Origin: Armatimonadota bacterium
Lineage (GTDB): Bacteria > Armatimonadota > Zipacnadia > Zipacnadales > UBA11051
NCBI GenBank assembly: GCA_003542955.1
Contig: DPJP01000100.1
Coordinates: forward strand, 1-10,698
Length of the DNA: 10,698 nt
Direction of reading: 5' to 3'
How positions within the stretch are numbered: position 1 is the first letter of the stretch; the number at the start of each line of letters is the position of its first letter. Below are positions 1 through 5,391 of the stretch, one piece after another. The notes under the pieces are model-generated. The model made no database searches, was not told where the DNA came from, and saw only the letters and a program-made list of their open reading frames with translations. A program made the position numbers and the translations under genes.

Positions 1-52
1 CCCCCGGCGGACCCGGGCGCGCTCGCATAAGCGACTGGGACCCTCGCTGGGG

Positions 53-2062
53 TCACATATCCTCCAGGGCCGTGAACTCGGGAATCCGGTACTTGCGCCG
101 GATGCTCAGCAGGAACAGGAATACATCGAAGACCTGGTTCGTGTCCCGCTCGCGTTCGATCACCAAGCGCTCCAGTTGGCGCCAGTGCGGCGCCGCCGCA
201 TCCGCGCCGGAGGTGAGCTGGGCGTCGAGTGCGTGCGAGAGCAGCAGGCAGACATCGGCATGGAAGCTCAGGTACTCCCAGGATCGCGCCTGCACGCGGC
301 TCGGAAGTGCCAGGTTGCGCTCAATCACCGGCCTGAAGGCAGCGATGACCGTGCGCAGCGTCCCGAGTCTCTCAACCACGCGCTCGGGTACCGGCGCAGC
401 ACTGCCGGCCTGGTACGTCGACAGCCACTGCGGCTCGAAGCCCTGGGAGAGGCATTCCAGGTACTCCCGGCAGCCGCGCCACTCGGGCCCAAATGCCGCG
501 GCGAAGTAGTCATCGGTGGCCGCAGCGTAGTCAAGACCGCTGTCCCATAGCATTCGGCCCATCAGCGTCATCGGCAGGCCGGAGGGCAAGAAAACCCGCT
601 GGCTCTGATCGCTCACCATGCCGTTGAGGCCGATTTGCGACATCACCGGCATATCGCCCGCGATCGTCGCGGCGATGGCCATGTAGCCCGGATCATCATA
701 CTGGCCCCACATGAAGCGGTAGTCGAAGATGAAGCTGTCGCCGTCGAAGACCCGCTGCCATGCCGCGAGCTGGTGGAGGTTCTGATTGCGCGGGAACTCG
801 AGCCCGTTGAGCACGAACTCCGGCATCGGTTCAGCCATCCCGGCAGGGTCGAACGGGTCGTAGTAGGACCGGTGCAGCGGAGCGAACATCATCACAAAAC
901 GGTCCGGGTTTGCGATAGTCTCGCGCTCCGGGGGCCACAGCAGGTCGAGATAGATCAGGAATACGATGCGATTCGGTGACCCCTCCGCGGTGAGGGCCTC
1001 ATCGAGTTCGTTGAGCATCATCACGTAGAAGTCCGATGGCCGGGCTTTCCTGCACTCGTCACATTCACAGTAGTGATTGCTGCCATCGGCAAGCCAGAAG
1101 TGCAGGTAATCGACCTCCGGGTGCGCCCGGGCGTAGTCCACAATGCCCTCGACGACCATCCGCCTGACTTCCGGCTGTGAATAGCAGAGGTTGGTGCGAC
1201 GGGGAATCCCCAAGTAGAGCTTCCGCTCGCCCTCGTACAGGGCGAGGTACTGCGTCATATCTCCGAAATCACGCTCAATATGCTCATCCCACAGGTCCGG
1301 GGTGATCCCCAGGGGGATGCATGTCCAGCCGTGCCCGGCGCGGTGGAATAGCAGCCCGCGGCGCTTGATCTGCTCGATGGCGCACTCGGCAAACTCATTG
1401 GCGCGCTCCTCGGGCATGAGGTCCTTCCTGCGCGCCGGCAGATGCCGTTGCGAGTACCAGTTGTTGTAGAAGATGTAGCCGGCGAAGTACTCGATGAAGT
1501 AGGTATTCATCCCCACCTTCGGCAGCCAGTCGATGAGGTCGATCACATGCTCGCAACTACACGCTCCCTCGATGGCCAGGCCGCGATGCCGGTAGGATGG
1601 CGCTTCCGACACACGGACATCCTGCGTGAGAGGGTCGTCGATCTGGGGGATGAGTTCCCCATCCGCCCCGGGCCGCACCCAGCGACACCCAAGCTCGAAC
1701 AGGTAACGGTAGACCGCGATCAGCGCCGCGCGGGGGTTCGCTCCTGCGATGACACCGCGCCGATCCTCCACGGCGATGGCGATGGCATCATCAAGCTCGG
1801 GATTGTCGACCCTCGGCAGCTCGATGCCACCCAGCGCGGCAGCCGTGCCCACCCACAGTGTCTCCGGTTGCGGGGCATAGGCATCCGTCCGCACGTGTAC
1901 CGCCGTTGCCCCGGTCATCGCCTGCAGGCAGCGCTCCAGCTCCTGTGCGGCGAAGCGGACGGTCGCATCATCGTCCACCGTCGCGATGCGGATGATCGCC
2001 CGCCCGGCGCGGTGGGGGGCGCCCTCGGTTGACGGCAGGTGCATGTCACGTGTGGGCTCCAT
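53..2062 (-). CDS. DUF4838 domain protein, glycosidase-like, cytoplasmic
   Basis: The product is 669 residues. Residues about 20-150 form an alpha/beta domain of the kind found at the N-terminus of alpha-glucuronidases and GH20-type enzymes (FAAQELERCLQAMTG near 37-51, LWVGT near 69-73, GVIAGANPRAAL near 103-114). Residues about 155-490 look like a TIM barrel. They include the hallmark DUF4838 segment HFWLADGSNHYCECDEC (321-337) with a CxCxxC cluster at C332, C334 and C337. The remainder to 669 is mostly helical. No signal peptide or membrane segment is visible, so a cytoplasmic protein acting on imported oligosaccharides is likely; the substrate is not known. The open frame runs 765 nt further upstream, but that part lies antisense to the divergent AraC gene. 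The chosen ATG has a GAGGGGG ribosome site 8 nt upstream, and homology-like sequence starts just after it. It is divergent from the regulator at 2249. Family assignment is fairly sure; enzymatic function is inference. Confidence 0.86.
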   Translation of the reverse strand: MEPTRDMHLPSTEGAPHRAGRAIIRIATVDDDATVRFAAQELERCLQAMTGATAVHVRTDAYAPQPETLWVGTAAALGGIELPRVDNPELDDAIAIAVEDRRGVIAGANPRAALIAVYRYLFELGCRWVRPGADGELIPQIDDPLTQDVRVSEAPSYRHRGLAIEGACSCEHVIDLIDWLPKVGMNTYFIEYFAGYIFYNNWYSQRHLPARRKDLMPEERANEFAECAIEQIKRRGLLFHRAGHGWTCIPLGITPDLWDEHIERDFGDMTQYLALYEGERKLYLGIPRRTNLCYSQPEVRRMVVEGIVDYARAHPEVDYLHFWLADGSNHYCECDECRKARPSDFYVMMLNELDEALTAEGSPNRIVFLIYLDLLWPPERETIANPDRFVMMFAPLHRSYYDPFDPAGMAEPMPEFVLNGLEFPRNQNLHQLAAWQRVFDGDSFIFDYRFMWGQYDDPGYMAIAATIAGDMPVMSQIGLNGMVSDQSQRVFLPSGLPMTLMGRMLWDSGLDYAAATDDYFAAAFGPEWRGCREYLECLSQGFEPQWLSTYQAGSAAPVPERVVERLGTLRTVIAAFRPVIERNLALPSRVQARSWEYLSFHADVCLLLSHALDAQLTSGADAAAPHWRQLERLVIERERDTNQVFDVFLFLLSIRRKYRIPEFTALEDM

Positions 2063-2070
2063 AGTCAATG

Positions 2071-2077
2071 CCCCCTC
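2071..2077 (-). promoter_or_regulatory. Ribosome binding site of the DUF4838 gene
   Basis: On the minus strand this reads GAGGGGG, 8 nt before the ATG at 2062. It is what separates the real start from the 255-codon upstream extension of the same frame. Confidence 0.65.
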
Positions 2078-2161
2078 AGATTCCAGCAGATGTCTCCGAC
2101 CTCGGCATGCGCCGTTCGCGGTGGAAAGGCTGCAACACGACCGTGCAGGCCACCTTCGTGT

Positions 2162-2238
2162 GATGGGTTGCCGAATAAGCGCGCGGTCCGCCGGTTGACG
2201 AATCGGTGCATATGCCCAATAATCACTCAAAACCCATC
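2162..2238. repeat. Inverted 8-bp elements flanking the first AraC promoter
   Basis: GATGGGTT (2162-2169) and its exact reverse complement AACCCATC (2231-2238) bracket the promoter at 2195-2223, with 61 bp between them. They are candidate operator half-sites. An 8-bp match in a region this size can arise by chance, so confidence is low. Confidence 0.25.
2195..2223 (+). promoter_or_regulatory. Sigma-70-type promoter for first AraC gene
   Basis: A -35 box TTGACG (2195-2200) and a -10 box AATAAT (2218-2223) each match consensus at five of six positions and are separated by an ideal 17 bp. Transcription would begin near 2230 and leave a short leader of about 20 nt before the ATG at 2249. The spacer contains the palindrome GCATATGC (2208-2215). 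The promoter lies between two inverted 8-bp elements (2162-2169 and 2231-2238) that could be operators. Assigned by inspection only. Confidence 0.5.
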
Positions 2239-2248
2239 TCAGAGCAAC

Positions 2249-3118
2249 ATGAATATGATAGCCCGAACATGCGAAAACTTGCCGAAAACGCGCACGCTCC
2301 TCGATGGGACGATCCGGTGGGCCAATACGCTGGAGAGCCTTCCGGTAGCATATCTGCAGGAGGACCGCACGCCGTTTCGGGCCAGGCCGGCCCCGGTGCT
2401 CGAGTTCGTCTATCATGCATCCGGCAGCGAGACGGCGGTGGAGCTGGGGCCGTACAGCTATGTCTCCGAACCGGGGACGGTTCTGGTTCTCGGCACGTGT
2501 GAGGGTTACCGGGCCACGCCGCGGGATGTCGTGAGCGCCTGGAACCTGTCGCTGTGTGTTCCGGAGGATGCTCCCGTGCCCGGCCTGCACGAGACGCCCC
2601 TGCTGCTGGCCGCCCGTGCACCGGTCTCCAACCGCGTGATCGAGCGCTACCGCGTCGCCGTTCACGGCTATCGGCAGCAGCGGCTGTGCCAGGATGTCCA
2701 ACTCAAGTGTGAGGCCATCGGGGTGCTTGTGGCGCTGTTGGAGGCGCTTGGGGGTGGGGAGGAGGCTGGCGTGCGGCGCAGCGGGGCGACCGCGATGGCG
2801 ATCGATTTCATCCATCGCTTCTACCACCGCGCAGACCTCAGGCGCTCACACCTCGCAGCGGCAGCCCGTGTCTCCGAGGCGCACTTGGGGCGGCTTTTCA
2901 GCGCCGAGATGGGGGCCTCGCCGATGAGATGCCTCAACGAGTTCCGCATCACGCGCGCGTGCGATCTGCTTGACCGCACGCATCTGAATGTCCAGCAGGT
3001 CGGGCGTGCCGTCGGCCTGCCCGACCCCTCACACTTCTCGCGTGTCTTCAAGGCACTGCAGGGCATGTCGCCGAGAGCCTACCGTGCTCACTCATCGGGG
3101 CGGCATGCAGCGACGTAG
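2249..3118 (+). CDS. AraC-family transcriptional regulator (first)
   Basis: The product is 289 residues, a usual length for the family. The N-terminal half (about 15-140) looks like a cupin-type sensing domain (EPGTVLVLG at 74-82 is the typical turn), though it is divergent. The C-terminal domain (about 181-283) is a clear AraC double helix-turn-helix. The first unit is around 197-225 (HLAAAARVSEAHLGRLFSAE) and the second around 246-279 (VGRAVGLPDPSHFSRVFK, then the conserved GMSPRAYR). It probably binds a sugar or oligosaccharide and activates the divergent DUF4838 gene and perhaps itself. The start is uncertain: ATG at 2249 and ATG at 2255 are both possible, with only a weak AGAG upstream. 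The longer frame from 2039 is rejected because it would run back into the DUF4838 gene and past the promoter at 2195-2223. The 3' end is only 16 nt from the convergent URO-D-like gene. Confidence 0.87.
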   Translation: MNMIARTCENLPKTRTLLDGTIRWANTLESLPVAYLQEDRTPFRARPAPVLEFVYHASGSETAVELGPYSYVSEPGTVLVLGTCEGYRATPRDVVSAWNLSLCVPEDAPVPGLHETPLLLAARAPVSNRVIERYRVAVHGYRQQRLCQDVQLKCEAIGVLVALLEALGGGEEAGVRRSGATAMAIDFIHRFYHRADLRRSHLAAAARVSEAHLGRLFSAEMGASPMRCLNEFRITRACDLLDRTHLNVQQVGRAVGLPDPSHFSRVFKALQGMSPRAYRAHSSGRHAAT

Positions 3119-3134
3119 CGTTCGCCCGGAGCCT

Positions 3135-4289
3135 CTACCCCCGCATGCCGTACTTCTTCGCGGCGGCGAAGTACGCATGCAGGTTCTCGATCGGCGTCTG
3201 CGTGAGAATGCCGTCACTCGAGCTGAGCACAAAGCGATCGTCTGCGGCTCCCACCTCGATGGCCTCCTTCACCGTCGCATCGACGAGCGCGGGCGTGCCC
3301 CGGTGCAGCACATTCTCGATATCGACATACCCCATCAGGCTCATGGCCGTGCCTGCGCGGGTCTTGGCTTCCCGCAGGTCGCAGTCTCCGGCCGGGGGCG
3401 GAGTGCAGGTGGAGAACACATCCACGCCTGCTTCGACCATCATGTCGGTGATTTGCATGATCTTGCCGTCGTCATAGTAGTGGAAGATCGCCCCGCCCTC
3501 ATGAGTAACCGCCGCGGCCTCGACAATCAGCGGCAGGAAGTACTCCCGGAACATCGCCGGCGACCAGCCGACGCTCAGCGAGATGTGGAAGCCGCTGACG
3601 AAGATCGTCTCGGCCCCGGCCGCCAGATGCGCCCTGATGTCGGCGACGGAAGCCTGCCGGAAGAAGCTCAGCAGTTCCCGCAGCAGGTCGGGGTCATCAT
3701 AGGGCAGCATCAGGGCATCCTGCGGCGACATCACATATGAGAGGTCATTCCCGGGCGATCTCACGTATGGCGTGACGATGCCGCGTTCACCGAAAAGAGC
3801 TGTCACCCGCTTGAACTGCTCGATGGCCTGCACTGACGCGGGTACGGTCAGAAAGCGCAGCCGCTCGATGTCGCCGCGCTCCCTGATCAGGTACTCCAGG
3901 TGGACGGGCGCCGGAGATGGGCCATAGCCCCTGTTCGGATGGGGTCGTTTCCACACATCAGAGAGCGGCCCTGCGGGTGTCTGGAACCTGCGCCTGACGA
4001 TGTCATGGTCATCGTGCGCCTCGGTCTCGCCCTCACATGTGACCTCCGGCGGCAGCGTTTCGGGAGCCGGGATCGATGCGCCCACGAAGCTCGGCACGCC
4101 GGCGCTGGTATACTGGATCGAGTCGTAGCCGAACTCCTCCGCCGCGGCGAGTTCCGCCTCCGGCGTCCATGCCCCGCCACGATGTGCCTGGATGTACTTC
4201 CACATGCGAGGCGCAGTGGCCACCCGGTCAACGGGCATGCCCCGCATGCCGCGCAGGATTCGCTCTCTCGAGGTCAGTGTAACCGCCAT
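3135..4289 (-). CDS. Uroporphyrinogen-decarboxylase-like (MtaA/CmuA superfamily) protein
   Basis: The product is 384 residues, close to the 340-390 usual for the family. The start region (LTSRERILRGMRGMPVDRV, 5-23) is the family's typical opening. The C-terminal half shows GGAIFHYYDDGK (265-276), MVEAGVDVFS (284-293), a GYVDIENVLHRGTP turn (320-333) and SSDGILTQTPIENL (357-370). These follow the TIM-barrel landmarks of URO-D and the corrinoid methyltransferases MtaA, MtbA and CmuA. It is very unlikely to be true HemE: it is not in a haem locus and it is too divergent at the N-terminus. Thiol-activating methyltransferases carry HxC and a later GCGI cysteine; here the equivalent positions appear to be H270, Y272 and D359, so the classic zinc site looks incomplete. 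ATG 4289 was chosen over an upstream in-frame GTG at 4304 because GGAGGG lies 7 nt upstream of it. It is divergent from the second AraC gene, a likely activator. Substrate unknown. Confidence 0.85.
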   Translation of the reverse strand: MAVTLTSRERILRGMRGMPVDRVATAPRMWKYIQAHRGGAWTPEAELAAAEEFGYDSIQYTSAGVPSFVGASIPAPETLPPEVTCEGETEAHDDHDIVRRRFQTPAGPLSDVWKRPHPNRGYGPSPAPVHLEYLIRERGDIERLRFLTVPASVQAIEQFKRVTALFGERGIVTPYVRSPGNDLSYVMSPQDALMLPYDDPDLLRELLSFFRQASVADIRAHLAAGAETIFVSGFHISLSVGWSPAMFREYFLPLIVEAAAVTHEGGAIFHYYDDGKIMQITDMMVEAGVDVFSTCTPPPAGDCDLREAKTRAGTAMSLMGYVDIENVLHRGTPALVDATVKEAIEVGAADDRFVLSSSDGILTQTPIENLHAYFAAAKKYGMRG

Positions 4290-4296
4290 GGGTATT

Positions 4297-4302
4297 CCCT
4301 CC
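4297..4302 (-). promoter_or_regulatory. Ribosome binding site of the URO-D-like gene
   Basis: GGAGGG on the minus strand, 7 nt before ATG 4289. It overlaps the codons after the alternative GTG start at 4304, which argues that GTG is not used. Confidence 0.7.
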
Positions 4303-4334
4303 ACATCAGGATTCCCTGTTGCACCAGTGCCGTC

Positions 4335-4340
4335 ATTGTA
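4335..4340 (-). promoter_or_regulatory. Possible -10 element for the URO-D-like gene
   Basis: On the minus strand this reads TACAAT, five of six matches to TATAAT, about 46 nt before the start codon. An 18-bp spacer leads back to AAGACG, a poor -35 box, as expected for a promoter that depends on an activator such as the divergent AraC protein. This is a tentative call. Confidence 0.25.
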
Positions 4341-4363
4341 TACGGCTACGGGTCTGGCCGTCT

Positions 4364-4392
4364 TTGACGAATGCTGCTATCATTTGCACTAT
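4364..4392 (+). promoter_or_regulatory. Possible promoter for second AraC gene
   Basis: TTGACG (4364-4369) followed after 17 bp by CACTAT (4387-4392). The -35 box is good; the -10 box matches only three of six positions, including the important second A and final T. The nine bases TTGACGAAT are identical to those at 2195-2203 in front of the other AraC gene. Confidence 0.3.
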
Positions 4393-4402
4393 CTTCTGAA
4401 AG

Positions 4403-4435
4403 CGGCTGGGCCGATCTCCACGGCCGTATCAGCCG
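4403..4435 (+). other. Leader hairpin upstream of second AraC gene
   Basis: In the RNA, CGGCTG (4403-4408) pairs with CAGCCG (4430-4435) and GGCCG (4409-4413) pairs with CGGCC (4421-4425). This gives an 11-bp stem with a 4-nt bulge and a 7-nt loop. It ends 8 nt before the GGAGG ribosome site. CGGCCG at 4421-4426 can instead pair with CGGCCG at 4439-4444, which would break the first hairpin and cover the first base of the ribosome site. The pairing is visible in the sequence; any regulatory role is inference. Confidence 0.35.
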
Positions 4436-4443
4436 AGACGGCC

Positions 4444-4448
4444 GGAGG
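4444..4448 (+). promoter_or_regulatory. Ribosome binding site of second AraC gene
   Basis: GGAGG, 7 nt before ATG 4456. This fixes the start and excludes the 88-codon upstream extension of the same frame, which would overlap the divergent URO-D-like gene. Confidence 0.75.
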
Positions 4449-4455
4449 ACCCACC

Positions 4456-5307
4456 ATGCCGAGCCACCTGCCAAAGCCTTGGAACGATGACTTCTACCAC
4501 AGCGTCGACCCGGTGACCGTCCGCGTCGGCCTCCACCGTGCCGAGCCGGGATGGGTCAGCAGGCGCATTGACACCCACCAGACGGACTTTGATATCTGGT
4601 ATGTGGCCGCCGGGGGTGGGGCGGTGCAGGTGGACGGCCAATGGCACGAGTTCGGCGCGGGAGACCTGATCTGCCTAAGACCGGAGAGCCTCTACCAGCG
4701 AGAGCGGGCGGGTGAGGCGGAGGGTTTCCGCATCTACTTTGCTCACCTGTTGCCCTTTGGCCGGGAGGGCCATCCGCTCAACGCAGTGCTGGCCGAGGCG
4801 TGGCCCGTGTGCATGGCGGTGGTCCATCGGCCCGCGTTTCTGAGCCTGTTCGAGCGGCTTTTCGAGGCGTATGCGACGCGCGTTTCGGGCTACTCGCTCA
4901 CTGTCACCGGACTGGCGCTCCAATTGCTCGACGCCATCTTCGAGGAACTCCGACGCACGGGGCCTGCAGCGCCGCCACCGGCTGGGCTCCGTGTTCTACG
5001 GGCGACCGAGTACATCGAGGCGCATTACCACCGGCGGCTGACGCTTGCCGATATCGCCGCGCATGTCGACGTGAGCCCCAGTCACCTCTCCGCGCTCTTC
5101 ACACAGCATGTCGGCTGCCCGCCAATCGAGTACCTGCTGCGGGTGCGACTGCGCGAGGCGAGGCTGCTGCTGGCGCGGGGAGAGCGGGTGAAGCAGACGG
5201 CCTACGCCGTGGGTTTCAACTCGCTGCATTACTTCAGCCGGGCATTCAAGCAGCGTGTCGGCCTCTCGCCGGCGCAGTTCGCGGCACTGCACGCGCGCGA
5301 CGGGTGA
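4456..5307 (+). CDS. AraC-family transcriptional regulator (second)
   Basis: The product is 283 residues. The N-terminal part (about 20-105) is a cupin-type ligand domain: THQTDFDIWYVAAG near 40-53 and WHEFGAGDLICLRP near 63-76 are typical AraC_binding landmarks. The DNA-binding domain (about 176-280) has a first helix-turn-helix near 196-216 (LTLADIAAHVDVSPSHLSALF) and a second near 243-266 (VKQTAYAVGFNSLHYFSRAFK), followed by the conserved GLSPAQF (269-275). It is a textbook member of the family and closer to consensus than the first regulator. The position suggests it controls the divergent URO-D-like gene through the 166-bp region 4290-4455; the effector is probably a sugar but cannot be read from sequence. 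The start is supported by GGAGG 7 nt upstream and by the beginning of the recognisable domain. The gene converges on the large secreted protein gene with 84 nt between them. Confidence 0.92.
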   Translation: MPSHLPKPWNDDFYHSVDPVTVRVGLHRAEPGWVSRRIDTHQTDFDIWYVAAGGGAVQVDGQWHEFGAGDLICLRPESLYQRERAGEAEGFRIYFAHLLPFGREGHPLNAVLAEAWPVCMAVVHRPAFLSLFERLFEAYATRVSGYSLTVTGLALQLLDAIFEELRRTGPAAPPPAGLRVLRATEYIEAHYHRRLTLADIAAHVDVSPSHLSALFTQHVGCPPIEYLLRVRLREARLLLARGERVKQTAYAVGFNSLHYFSRAFKQRVGLSPAQFAALHARDG

Positions 5308-5322
5308 ATCCGTCCGCCAAAT

Positions 5323-5351
5323 GCCCGGCAGGGCAGAGCCCTGACAAGGGC
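5323..5351. terminator. Possible hairpin between convergent genes
   Basis: CAGGGC (5329-5334) and GCCCTG (5338-5343) form a 6-bp stem with a 3-nt loop. An outer GCCC/GGGC pair (5323-5326 with 5348-5351) could extend it. It sits between two converging genes, where a shared terminator would be expected, but neither strand has a T run after it. Weak call. Confidence 0.25.
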
Positions 5352-5391
5352 GCGGCCCCCTCATCTGCAGCGCTACGCGTTGCCGATTGCC

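Noticed and set aside
39..54. Small hairpin GACCC/GGGTC at the stop codon of the DUF4838 gene
   Set aside because: Only 5 bp, it overlaps the stop codon and has no T run; too weak to call a terminator.
2039..2248. Longer N-terminus for the first AraC gene
   Set aside because: It would overlap the divergent gene and include the whole promoter at 2195-2223; the first 70 codons show no family similarity.
2063..2827. A 255-codon open extension upstream of the DUF4838 start on the minus strand
   Set aside because: It lies antisense to the AraC gene and across its promoter, has a biased Arg/Pro/Gly-rich composition, and a good ribosome site marks the start at 2062.
3119..3134. Terminator between the convergent AraC-1 and URO-D-like genes
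   Set aside because: The 16-nt gap holds no stem or T run; none can be supported.
4192..4455. Longer N-terminus for the second AraC gene
   Set aside because: It overlaps the divergent URO-D-like gene, and the ATG at 4456 has an excellent ribosome site.
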